Source of the DNA: Oscillospiraceae bacterium
Lineage (GTDB): Bacteria > Bacillota > Clostridia > Oscillospirales > Oscillospiraceae
Length of the DNA stretch: 16,438 bases
Reading direction: 5' to 3'
NCBI GenBank assembly: GCA_031272845.1
Contig: JAISTA010000083.1
Location: forward strand, 1 to 16,438
Shown here: piece after piece, positions 1 to 7,320 of the stretch
Numbering within the stretch: the first letter of the stretch is position 1
How the letters are laid out: every line of letters begins with the position of its first letter
The notes under the pieces: model-generated
Database searches by the model: none
The model's input: the letters and a program-made list of their open reading frames with translations, nothing else
Told to the model about the DNA's origin: nothing
Position numbers and translations under genes: made by a program

Positions 1-6
1 CACAAC

Positions 7-43
7 AAACAGCCCCACGGAGCTTTGCTCCGTGGGGCTGTTT
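7..43 (-). terminator. Rho-independent terminator of the ABC exporter operon
   Basis: A perfect 17-bp inverted repeat (arms 7-23 and 27-43) encloses a 3-nt loop. Read on the minus strand, the hairpin lies 16 nt past the stop of the permease gene (stop 60-62) and is followed by a T-rich run (TTTGTTGTG). Position, GC-rich stem and T-rich tail fit intrinsic termination of the minus-strand operon. Because the stem starts with AAA and ends with TTT, it could also act for a plus-strand transcript entering the window, though only a short T run follows on that side. Confidence 0.88.
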
Positions 44-59
44 ACAGACTCCCCTGCCC

Positions 60-941
60 CTACCGCTTCATCTTCCGCCGAAGGATCACGCCCGCCGCAA
101 CCAGGCACACAAGCGCGAACAACGCACTGTAAAGCAGCATTCCCCAAAACGGCACGTTCAGGCCGCAAAAGCCGATGTTTCCTGCGGAATAAAAGTCCTC
201 GATAAACACTGTTTTCAGCTGACCCGTGATTTCGAGCTGGGCGCAGACGTTTTCCAGCACCGTGCGCTTGAGCCATATCGCAATGTGCGTCACGGGCAAA
301 ACTGAGCCGACAGTCTCCGCGCCCTTGCCCAGATTGGAGTACGGCATATAAATTCCGCACAAAAAGCCGAGAAAGGTTCCCAGTATACCGCTGATAACGT
401 TCAGCGCGGCGGAGGATTTTACGATTGCAGTCAGCATAAGCATAATCGCGCAGCTGATGAACGACGCGGCGATAAGTATCGCCGCAATTATCAGAAAGGC
501 TGCCGCGCCGACCCAGTAGCCCGTCAGCGCGCCGATCAGTATTGCGGAGAGCGTCCACGTAAACAGGTTCAGGACAAAGGCAATCAAAACCGCGCCTGAA
601 AAATATCCGAGCAGCAGCTCGCGCGGCTTTGCGGGAGTTAACAAAAAGCTGTCTATCCTGCCGGTTTCAAAGTCCTTGGCGACAGTTGCGAACACTCCGA
701 GCGTCACGGAAATTGAGTTGATTGCCAGCACGCCCATCATCATTTGCGCGTAAATCATAAAATTTTTCGCGTTATCAGACAGCGCGGATACTGTGTCCAT
801 CGACTCCGCGTAAATTTTGGCGATAAATAAAAAGTACAGCGCAACAAGGATAATGGTGCTTAAAAATGAGAAAAACACGGCCGTTTTGTCGCGCAGATAA
901 AGCCGAATCAGCCGTTTTGTCAGTGCAGTCACGTTTTTCAT
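60..941 (-). CDS. ABC-2 type exporter, membrane permease subunit
   Basis: A 293-residue integral membrane protein expected to form the transport channel of the ABC exporter whose ATPase is encoded just upstream. The N-terminus is cytoplasmic and basic (residues 1-20), then a hydrophobic segment at about 22-42, a polar loop, and about five more hydrophobic segments; the C-terminus ends in a basic RRKMKR tail. This six-helix pattern and length are usual for the ABC-2 family of drug, lipid or polysaccharide exporters. The motif DFETGRIDSFLLTPAKPRE in the first cytoplasmic loop is the conserved coupling region of ABC-2 permeases. The start ATG (939-941) overlaps the ATPase stop as ATGA, and a GGGGGAG Shine-Dalgarno lies inside the ATPase coding end, so translation is probably coupled. 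The substrate cannot be told from sequence; drug or peptide export is only the commonest role for such pairs. Confidence 0.9.
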   Translation of the reverse strand: MKNVTALTKRLIRLYLRDKTAVFFSFLSTIILVALYFLFIAKIYAESMDTVSALSDNAKNFMIYAQMMMGVLAINSISVTLGVFATVAKDFETGRIDSFLLTPAKPRELLLGYFSGAVLIAFVLNLFTWTLSAILIGALTGYWVGAAAFLIIAAILIAASFISCAIMLMLTAIVKSSAALNVISGILGTFLGFLCGIYMPYSNLGKGAETVGSVLPVTHIAIWLKRTVLENVCAQLEITGQLKTVFIEDFYSAGNIGFCGLNVPFWGMLLYSALFALVCLVAAGVILRRKMKR

Positions 942-1855
942 ACACGCTCCCCCTCAATTTGCTCGCCGACGGCATTTAGAAAAACGTCGTCCATAGAGCC
1001 GCGCGCGGCCTCGAACCAGCGCAGGTTTCCTGAAAGCTCATTCAGCAGCGCAATCGCCCGCGCGGTGTCTGTTGTAAGAACCGCGTAAGTATCGGCGGTT
1101 TTTGTGTACGGCAGGTTTCGCCGCGTCAGCTCCGCCTCAAGCAGTGCCGCGTCAACCGGTGTTAGCAGCAGCCTGTCAGACGAGTACCTTGCCTTTAGCT
1201 CGGCGGGGCTTCCCTCACAAACGAGCCTTCCGCGATGTATCACGACGACCTTGTCCGCGTCTGACGTTTCCTCCATATAGTGCGTTGTGAGAAAGACCGT
1301 CATCCCCGATTCCCTGCGGATGCTGTGTATAATGCTCCAGACCTCGGCGCGCGTTCTCGGGTCAAGCCCGGTCGTCGGCTCGTCCAAAAACAGCAAACGC
1401 GGACGCGTCAGGAGGGCGCGCGCAATTTCGGCCTTGCGCTTTTGTCCGCCGGAAAGACGGCGGAACTGCTTTTTCGCGTACTCGGCAAGGCCGAGCGTCT
1501 CCGCGATTTCATTGTAGCGCGGCTTTACCGCGCCGGCTTTTCCCAGATAAAGCTGACCGTACAGCAGCAGGTTTTCCTCGACGGTCAGGAAATCGTCGAA
1601 TACGTTGTTCTGAAAAACAACGCCGATATGCGGGCGGAACTGCGCAAAGTCCCGGTTGCCGTCAAAGACGATTGTTCCGCCGTCCTTTGGCGCAAGCTCC
1701 AGCAGCGCGTTTATTGTTGTGGATTTTCCCGCGCCATTTTGCCCCAAAAACGCGAACAGGCTGCCCGCCGGCACGGAAAACGACAAATCGTCAACCGCCT
1801 TAGCCGCGCCGTAGCTTTTGGTGAGATTAGCGACGGTGATAATATTTTCTGCCAT
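938..1855 (-). CDS. ABC-2 type exporter, ATP-binding subunit
   Basis: A 305-residue ABC ATPase that drives the adjacent permease. All nucleotide-binding motifs are intact: Walker A GQNGAGKST at 38-46, Q-loop Q82, signature LSGGQ at 134-138, Walker B LLFLDE at 154-159 followed by the D-loop, and the switch histidine H192 in LTTHYMEE. After about residue 225 comes a C-terminal extension of some 80 residues, ending in SMDDVFLNAVGE, of the kind seen in the multidrug/NodI-like subfamily (DUF4162-type tail). The start is supported by a strong GAGGAGG ribosome site 4 nt upstream of ATG 1853-1855. It is the first gene of a two-gene operon and its TGA overlaps the permease ATG by 4 nt. No regulator gene (GntR, MarR, PadR or two-component) is adjacent inside the window, so the inducing signal is unknown. 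The family call is certain; the transported substrate is not. Confidence 0.95.
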   Translation of the reverse strand: MAENIITVANLTKSYGAAKAVDDLSFSVPAGSLFAFLGQNGAGKSTTINALLELAPKDGGTIVFDGNRDFAQFRPHIGVVFQNNVFDDFLTVEENLLLYGQLYLGKAGAVKPRYNEIAETLGLAEYAKKQFRRLSGGQKRKAEIARALLTRPRLLFLDEPTTGLDPRTRAEVWSIIHSIRRESGMTVFLTTHYMEETSDADKVVVIHRGRLVCEGSPAELKARYSSDRLLLTPVDAALLEAELTRRNLPYTKTADTYAVLTTDTARAIALLNELSGNLRWFEAARGSMDDVFLNAVGEQIEGERV

Positions 1856-1871
1856 TTTGCCTCCTCATTAG

Positions 1872-1883
1872 TATAAGCTTATA
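1872..1883. promoter_or_regulatory. Perfect 12-bp palindrome at the ABC operon transcription start
   Basis: TATAAGCTTATA is its own reverse complement. It sits just downstream of the predicted minus-strand -10 element (1889-1894), so it would cover the transcription start, and it lies upstream of the GAGGAGG ribosome site. Such placement is typical for a repressor operator, but no regulator recognised by this sequence can be named, and short AT-rich palindromes also occur by chance. Confidence 0.3.
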
Positions 1884-1888
1884 GCTCT

Positions 1889-1917
1889 ACACTACCATAT
1901 TACGACAGAAAATTCAA
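1889..1917 (-). promoter_or_regulatory. Sigma-70 type promoter of the ABC exporter operon
   Basis: On the minus strand TTGAAT (1912-1917) is followed after exactly 17 bp by TAGTGT (1889-1894). The -35 matches the consensus at four of six bases; the -10 is weaker. Transcription would start near 1882, giving a leader of about 25 nt before the ATG at 1855. It is the best candidate in this gap for the minus-strand operon. Confidence 0.5.
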
Positions 1918-1929
1918 GTGTTTTCGTCG

Positions 1930-1975
1930 TTTTTTTACAGGTTTTTTTACAGGCTTTTTACTTGTTTTTTACGGG
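1930..1975 (+). repeat. Four short T-rich direct repeats upstream of nifJ
   Basis: Two identical 12-mers TTTTTTTACAGG (1930-1941 and 1942-1953) are followed by two degenerate copies (about 1954-1964 and 1965-1975, ending TTGTTTTTT ACGGG). They occupy the middle of the 339-bp divergent gap between the ABC operon and nifJ. The rest of this gap holds a weak inverted repeat (AGCCG 1980-1984 / CGGCT 1999-2003), a small symmetric motif TTGTCACAA (2021-2029) and the two promoters listed separately. No small gene is supportable here. Confidence 0.55.
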
Positions 1976-2057
1976 GCTGAGCCGCCTAATTACTTGTTCG
2001 GCTTTGCTAAATTCAGAAAATTGTCACAAAAATACAAAGCTAATTTCAATTTTTCGC

Positions 2058-2086
2058 TTTACAAGTCACGCGCATTGTGCTAAAAT
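2058..2086 (+). promoter_or_regulatory. Sigma-70 type promoter of nifJ
   Basis: TTTACA (2058-2063) and TAAAAT (2081-2086) are separated by the optimal 17 bp, each matching five of six consensus bases. Transcription would start near 2093, leaving a leader of about 100 nt before the ATG at 2195. The leader shows no riboswitch class that I recognise. Confidence 0.65.
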
Positions 2087-2194
2087 AAGCAGGTATGCTG
2101 AGTACTCTATACGCTAAAGCGCGGTGCTCACATATCTTTTTGTTCCCATTTTTAATTTCGTAAACTGTAACTTAATAATAAAGGAATTCTGCTT

Positions 2195-5100
2195 ATGCGA
2201 AAGCTTAAAACAATGGACGGAAACACAGCGGCGGCGCACACCGCCTACGCCTTTACCGATGTAGCCGCGATTTACCCGATTACGCCGTCTTCCACAATGG
2301 CCGAATACATAGACAAATGGGCCTCTGAAGGACGCAAAAATATCTTCGGGCAGACTGTGCGCGTCATTGAAATGCAGTCCGAGGGCGGAGCTGCCGGCGC
2401 CGTTCACGGCTCAACGCTTGTGGGCGCGATGACCTCGACGTTTACCGCTTCGCAGGGCTTGCTTTTAATGATTCCGAACCTTTATAAGCTTGCGGGCGAG
2501 CGGCTTCCCGCCGTTCTGCACGTGTCGGCGCGCACGCTTGCGTCTCACGCGCTGTCTATCTTCGGCGATCATCAGGATATTTACGCCTGCCGCCAGACAG
2601 GCGTTGCTATGGTTGCGTCCAACTCGCCGCAGGAGGCTATGGACCTTGCGGCGGCGGCTCATTTGGCCGCGATAGACGCGTCAAGCCCGTTTATACACTT
2701 TTTCGACGGCTTCCGCACCTCGCACGAAATGCGCAAAATTGAGGTCTGGGATTACGACGATTTGAGCGAGCTGCTCAAAATGGAAAATGTCGCGAGCTTC
2801 CACAGACGCGCAAATGTTCCGGCAAAGCCCGTGCTGCGCGGGTCGGCGCAAAACGGAGATATATTCTTTCAGGCGCGTGAGGCCTCAAACTCGCATTACG
2901 ACGCGATTGCGGACACGTTTGCAGACGTGCTTGAGCGCATAAACGCCAAAATCGGCACGGACTACAAGCCCTTTAACTACTACGGCGCGCCGGACGCGGA
3001 AAACGTGATTGTCGCGATGGGCAGTGTGTGCGATACGGCCGAGGAGGTCGTGGATTACCTGAACGCGAACGGCGGAAAGACGGGACTTATAAAGGTGCGT
3101 CTGTACCGTCCGTTCTCGGCAAAGCATTTGCTTTCCGTGCTGCCCAAGTCTGTCAAAAAGGTCGCGGTGCTTGACAGAACAAAGGAGCCGGGAGGCGTCG
3201 GCGAGCCGCTTTATCTTGACGTGCGCGCCGTGCTTGACGATACGGGCGTAAAGGTTGTCGGCGGCCGCTACGGACTCGCGTCAAAGGACACGACTCCGGG
3301 CGCGGTTCTCTCCGTGTTCGAAAATCTTAAGTCCGACGCGCCGAAGAATAACTTTACAATCGGCATTAACGACGACGTCACGAACCTGTCTCTGCCCATT
3401 TCAGAGGAGCCGGACACTCTCCCGCCGGACGTTAAGTCGTGCAAGTTCTGGGGTCTCGGCTCTGACGGAACGGTTGGGGCGACCAAGAACTCAATCACAA
3501 TCATCGGCGACCACACGGATATGAACGTGCAGGCGTACTTCCAGTACGACAGCCGCAAATCCGGCGGCGTTACCATATCGCATTTGCGCTTTGGAAACAG
3601 CAAAATAAAGGCGGCCTACTACATCAGCAAGGCGGACTTTGTCGCGTGCCACAACCAAAGCTATCTTGACAGCTTCCTTATCGCGCAGGACGTTCGTCCC
3701 GGCGGCGCGTTTCTTATAAATACAGCCTATACCGCCGAGGAGCTCGGCGAGCGGCTGCCCGCGTCTCAGAAAAGGTATATCGCAAAGAACAACGTCCGCG
3801 TTTACACGGTAGACGCGGTTAAAATCTCGCGCGACCTTGGTCTCGGCAACAAGACAAACGCGGTTTTGCAGGCGGCGTTTTTTAAGCTGTCCGGCATACT
3901 CCCGATAGACAAGGCCGCTGACTATATGAAGCAGGCTGTGCGCGATACATACGGCCGCAAGGGCGAAAAAATCGTCAATATGAACATCTCGGCAATCGAC
4001 GCGGGACTTACGGAAACCAAGGAAATCACGGTTCCCGCCGACTGGGCAAGCGCCTCCGGCGAAAAAGCCGCCGCGATTCCGCAGTCCGGCCGCACAGACT
4101 GCCAGAGCTACATAGAAAACGTGCAGATTGCCGTCAACAATATGCTTGGCGACACGCTGCCGGTCTCCGCTTTTCTCGATACGGAGGGCGGCTCGTTTAT
4201 CCCGCTCGGCACCTCCGCCTATGAAAAGCGCGGAACGGCTTCCGACGCGCCGGAATGGATCCCGGAAAACTGCATTCAGTGCAACCGCTGCGCATATGTC
4301 TGTCCGCACTCTGTCGTGCGGCCGTTTGCGGCGTCTGCAAAGGAGCTTGCGTCCGCTCCCGCCGGCGTTAAGTCGGTAAAAATGCTCGGCAAGGGCAATG
4401 AGGACAAGGCGTTTACGCTCCAGACCTCGGTTCTCGACTGCACGGGCTGCGGCTCGTGCGCAAATGTGTGCCCCGCCAAGAATAAGGCGCTCGTTATGCG
4501 TCCTCTTGACGAGGTTCGCACAAATCAGAAATATTTTGACTGGGCCGTCGCCGAAATTTCCGAAAAGGAAACCGGGTTTGACGCGGCGACAGTCAAGGGC
4601 TCGCAGTTTAAGCAGCCGTACCTTGAGTTCCCCGGCGCCTGCGCGGGCTGCGGCGAAACGCCTTACGCAAAGCTCATAACACAGCTTTTCGGCGACCGTA
4701 TGTTCATCGCAAACGCAACAGGCTGCTCTTCAATCTGGGCAGGCTCCGCGCCGTCAACGCCGTACACCGTCGATAAAAACGGCAAGGGTCCCGCCTGGGC
4801 AAACTCGCTGTTTGAGGACAACGCGGAGTTCGGTCTCGGCATTCAGCAGGGTATGGAGCAGCGGCGCGAGCTTGCAAAGCGCGGAATTGAGGAGTGCATT
4901 GCGGACGACACGTTCCCGGATTATCTGCAGGCGGCGGCGCGCGCCGTGCTCGCTAACTGGGACGACGCGGAGGGCTCGAAAAAAGCGGTTGCGGACTTTA
5001 CGCCCGTAATCGAGCAGGCCATTTCAGAGCACCCCGGTGAGTTCCGCTTTAAGCTGCTGTATCTGCGCCGCGATTTGTGCGTAAAACCCTCCGTTTGGAT

Positions 5101-5731
5101 TTTCGGCGGAGACGGCTGGGCGTATGACATCGGCTACGGCGGACTTGACCACGTGCTCGCCTCCGGCGAAAACGTCAACGTCTTTGTGTTTGACACGGAG
5201 GTGTATTCCAACACCGGCGGGCAGGCGTCTAAGTCAACGCCGACCGGCGCTGTTGCGCAGTTTGCGGCCTCCGGCAAAAACGTCAAGAAAAAGGATCTCG
5301 CGAAAATCGCGATGAGCTACGGCTATGTTTACGTCGCGCAGATTGCTATGGGCGCGGACTACAACCAAACCCTCGCGGCGATTCGCGAGGCGGAAAGCTA
5401 CAACGGCCCGTCGCTGATTATTGCCTACGCGCCTTGCATTAACCACGGCCTGAAGGCCGGAATGCACCGCGCGATGGACGAGATGAAGTCCGCCGTCGAC
5501 TGCGGCTACTGGAACCTGCTGCGCTTTGACCCACGCAACGAGACCGCTCCCCTGACGCTTGACTCCAAGGAGCCGGATTTGTCCAAATACCGCGACTTCT
5601 TGCTCGGCGAGGTTCGGTATTCGTCGCTCACGCTGACAAAGCCTGAGCGCGCGGACAAGCTCTTTGCCCTGAACGAGAAAAACGCGGACGACAGATTCAA
5701 AAAGCTCAAGCAAGAGGCTGACGCTCAGTAG
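2195..5731 (+). CDS. nifJ: Pyruvate:ferredoxin (flavodoxin) oxidoreductase, single-chain
   Basis: A cytoplasmic homodimeric enzyme that oxidises pyruvate with CoA to acetyl-CoA and CO2, passing electrons to ferredoxin or flavodoxin; it is the main pyruvate-splitting enzyme of anaerobes. The 1178-residue chain has the usual length and order. The N-terminal pyruvate domain has YPITPSS with T30, plus E64 and R114. A two-cluster ferredoxin domain has C693/C696/C699/C703 and C749/C752/C755/C759. The TPP domain has the proximal-cluster ligands C816, C819, C844 and C1081, the GDGWA motif around D973, and T1001/V1003/N1006. These fall at near-constant offsets from the Desulfovibrio africanus enzyme residues, so the protein should be active. 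ATG 2195 has AAGGA 9 nt upstream. The gene has its own promoter (2058-2086) and a stem-loop just past the stop. It shares strand with ppdK but is separated from it by a surface-protein gene. Confidence 0.97.
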   Translation: MRKLKTMDGNTAAAHTAYAFTDVAAIYPITPSSTMAEYIDKWASEGRKNIFGQTVRVIEMQSEGGAAGAVHGSTLVGAMTSTFTASQGLLLMIPNLYKLAGERLPAVLHVSARTLASHALSIFGDHQDIYACRQTGVAMVASNSPQEAMDLAAAAHLAAIDASSPFIHFFDGFRTSHEMRKIEVWDYDDLSELLKMENVASFHRRANVPAKPVLRGSAQNGDIFFQAREASNSHYDAIADTFADVLERINAKIGTDYKPFNYYGAPDAENVIVAMGSVCDTAEEVVDYLNANGGKTGLIKVRLYRPFSAKHLLSVLPKSVKKVAVLDRTKEPGGVGEPLYLDVRAVLDDTGVKVVGGRYGLASKDTTPGAVLSVFENLKSDAPKNNFTIGINDDVTNLSLPISEEPDTLPPDVKSCKFWGLGSDGTVGATKNSITIIGDHTDMNVQAYFQYDSRKSGGVTISHLRFGNSKIKAAYYISKADFVACHNQSYLDSFLIAQDVRPGGAFLINTAYTAEELGERLPASQKRYIAKNNVRVYTVDAVKISRDLGLGNKTNAVLQAAFFKLSGILPIDKAADYMKQAVRDTYGRKGEKIVNMNISAIDAGLTETKEITVPADWASASGEKAAAIPQSGRTDCQSYIENVQIAVNNMLGDTLPVSAFLDTEGGSFIPLGTSAYEKRGTASDAPEWIPENCIQCNRCAYVCPHSVVRPFAASAKELASAPAGVKSVKMLGKGNEDKAFTLQTSVLDCTGCGSCANVCPAKNKALVMRPLDEVRTNQKYFDWAVAEISEKETGFDAATVKGSQFKQPYLEFPGACAGCGETPYAKLITQLFGDRMFIANATGCSSIWAGSAPSTPYTVDKNGKGPAWANSLFEDNAEFGLGIQQGMEQRRELAKRGIEECIADDTFPDYLQAAARAVLANWDDAEGSKKAVADFTPVIEQAISEHPGEFRFKLLYLRRDLCVKPSVWIFGGDGWAYDIGYGGLDHVLASGENVNVFVFDTEVYSNTGGQASKSTPTGAVAQFAASGKNVKKKDLAKIAMSYGYVYVAQIAMGADYNQTLAAIREAESYNGPSLIIAYAPCINHGLKAGMHRAMDEMKSAVDCGYWNLLRFDPRNETAPLTLDSKEPDLSKYRDFLLGEVRYSSLTLTKPERADKLFALNEKNADDRFKKLKQEADAQ

Positions 5732-5736
5732 TTAAT

Positions 5737-5774
5737 CGGAGGTGCCGCGCACAAATCGCGGCGCGGTACCTCCG
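5737..5774 (+). terminator. 14-bp stem-loop after nifJ, possible terminator or processing hairpin
   Basis: Arms 5737-5750 and 5761-5774 pair over 14 bp with one G-U wobble and a 10-nt loop, beginning 5 nt after the nifJ stop. No T-run follows (GCAACACAAATG), so it is not a classic intrinsic terminator; it may stabilise the nifJ mRNA 3' end or attenuate read-through. Its 3' arm can alternatively pair with the ribosome site of the next gene (see findings). Confidence 0.55.
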
Positions 5775-5794
5775 GCAACACAAATGAGGTGCAT

Positions 5795-7192
5795 ATGAAA
5801 AAGCGGATTTTCGGAGCGGCGGCGCTCGCGCTGGCGGCAGTTGTTGTGCTTGCGGCCGGGTACGGCACGGCAAGCGCGGCGGAGGTAACTCCCGCGGAGG
5901 AGTTTGAGTACCAGGTATACTATTATGGCGCTGTTGGGATTTTCGGATATACCGGCACTTCCAAGAGCGTGGTTATTCCGGCGGAGATTGAGGGATTTCC
6001 GGTAATTAGCGTTTCGCTGTATGGTCTCGGTTTAACCGAAATAGATGTATCGCAAGTTTCTTTTTTGGAAATTTTTTCGTGTGATAGTAATCAGCTGATT
6101 AGTCTTGACTTAACACAGAATTCTGAATTGTCGTCGCTGTTTTGCTTTGATAACCCATTGAAAACCCTTGACGTTTCGCAAAATCTGGATTTAGGTTATT
6201 TGCATTGTAGTAACACCGAACTGACAAGCCTTGATGTTTCGCAAAATCATATATTGTCGGGTTTGAATTGTGGCAACACCGAACTGACAACAATTGATGT
6301 TTCACATAATCCATTACTTACGGAGCTTTTTTGCGATAACAATTCGCTAACTAATCTCGATATTTCGCATAACCCAAAGATAGAAGTTCTAGTATGCTAT
6401 TCAAACCAACTTACAAACCTGAATCTCTTGTATAATAATGAGTTATGGTATTTGAACTGCAACAACAACAATCTAACTAATCTTGATCTTTCGCATAATT
6501 CAAAGCTAAGCGCCTTAGATTGCTCAATGAATTTTCTAACCAAAACCACTGTACAAGGAGTTAATGCTGACTCTCTGGACAGCTATATTCTCTCAAAATA
6601 TAATAATAGTGTTGATTCCGGCGTAAAGTTTTCTCCGCAGAAAAATGATAATTTTTCAGACGTTCTTAATTCCGAATGGTATGCGCAGGCGGTGTTTTTC
6701 GTCGTAAACAGCGGTTTTTTCTCCGGAACCTCCTCCTCCACATTCTCGCCTGACACCTCTATGACCCGCGCAATGCTGGCGACTGTCCTGTGGCGGGTTG
6801 ACGGAAGTCCGGGTGGCTATGAGCGGTCAACCTTTGCGGATGTTTCCGCAGACGCGTATTACTCCGGGCCTGTTGCTTGGGCGCAGGTAAACAAAATCGT
6901 CGCGGGCTTTCCTGACGGTTCTTTCCGTCCAAATGACAATATCACGCGTGAGCAAATCGCGACAATTCTTTACAAATACGCGCAGTCGCTCGGCAAAGCC
7001 GGCGGGGCGCTGCCGCAGCTGCCGTTCGGCGACAGCGCCGCAGTTTCAGAGTACGCGGTTGACGCGGTGCGGTGGTGCGTTTCCGTCGGGATAATCAGCG
7101 GCTTTCCGGATAACACCTTCCGTCCGCAGGAAAACGCGACGCGGGCACAGGTCGCGGCAATGATGCGCTCCTTTGCCGGAGTTGTACGGTAA
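5795..7192 (+). CDS. Secreted leucine-rich-repeat protein anchored by three SLH domains
   Basis: A 465-residue predicted cell-surface protein. Residues 1-29 form a signal peptide (MKKR, then a long Ala/Val/Leu core, cleavage near ASAA). Residues 91-237 are seven exact 21-residue leucine-rich repeats of the pattern LxxLxCxxNxLTxLDxSxNxx, with partial units on both sides; the nested 10+11 periodicity matches the class described as IRREKO LRRs. Residues about 285-465 are three S-layer homology domains (FSDV, TFADV and FGDS starts; two carry GFPDGSFRP-like motifs), which normally bind secondary cell-wall polymer. The function is probably binding or adhesion; the ligand is unknown. ATG 5795 is preferred because GAGGTG (5786-5791) is its ribosome site; the in-frame GTG at 5789 lies inside that site. 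The LRR part is about 30% GC while signal peptide, SLH part and neighbours are well above 50%, suggesting a separately acquired cassette. Confidence 0.9.
   Translation: MKKRIFGAAALALAAVVVLAAGYGTASAAEVTPAEEFEYQVYYYGAVGIFGYTGTSKSVVIPAEIEGFPVISVSLYGLGLTEIDVSQVSFLEIFSCDSNQLISLDLTQNSELSSLFCFDNPLKTLDVSQNLDLGYLHCSNTELTSLDVSQNHILSGLNCGNTELTTIDVSHNPLLTELFCDNNSLTNLDISHNPKIEVLVCYSNQLTNLNLLYNNELWYLNCNNNNLTNLDLSHNSKLSALDCSMNFLTKTTVQGVNADSLDSYILSKYNNSVDSGVKFSPQKNDNFSDVLNSEWYAQAVFFVVNSGFFSGTSSSTFSPDTSMTRAMLATVLWRVDGSPGGYERSTFADVSADAYYSGPVAWAQVNKIVAGFPDGSFRPNDNITREQIATILYKYAQSLGKAGGALPQLPFGDSAAVSEYAVDAVRWCVSVGIISGFPDNTFRPQENATRAQVAAMMRSFAGVVR
6065..6505 (+). repeat. Seven tandem 63-bp units encoding the leucine-rich repeats
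   Basis: Seven in-frame units of exactly 63 bp each encode one 21-residue LRR. Several share long DNA identity, for instance AACACCGAACTGACAA occurs in consecutive units near 6210 and 6273, and TTTCGCA(A/T)AA recurs in most. The block is much more AT-rich than its surroundings. Unit number could change by slippage or recombination without breaking the frame. Confidence 0.85.
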
Positions 7193-7320
7193 GTGCCGCG
7201 CGCTTTGCGAATGCGGCGGCGGTAAACACACAAATTACACAGTAAAACATAGTTCTTTTGGCGCTGTTCTGTTAAGAAAACAACCATATGTCTAAAAGTT
7301 TTTAGGAGAAACAAAAAATC

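Noticed and set aside
1280..1876. A 198-codon plus-strand frame over the ABC ATPase gene
   Set aside because: It is antisense to a gene with all ABC motifs intact, and low-complexity in character.
2021..2029. TTGTCACAA as a Rex redox-repressor site for nifJ
   Set aside because: Rex boxes are longer (TTGTGAA-N4-TTCACAA type); this motif lacks the second half at the right spacing.
3491..4309. A 272-codon open frame on the minus strand inside nifJ
   Set aside because: It is antisense to a well-conserved enzyme; long antisense frames are expected from strong third-position codon bias, and its translation shows no recognisable domain.
5737..5792. Known riboswitch upstream of the surface-protein gene
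   Set aside because: The structure is only a simple stem-loop without the conserved core of any class I know.
5789..5794. GTG 5789 as start of the LRR-SLH gene
   Set aside because: The codon is part of the GAGGTG ribosome site for ATG 5795, and the product from ATG has a normal signal peptide.
6065..6505. Tandem 63-bp units as a CRISPR or satellite array
   Set aside because: The units are in frame, diverged, and encode leucine-rich repeats with no spacers.
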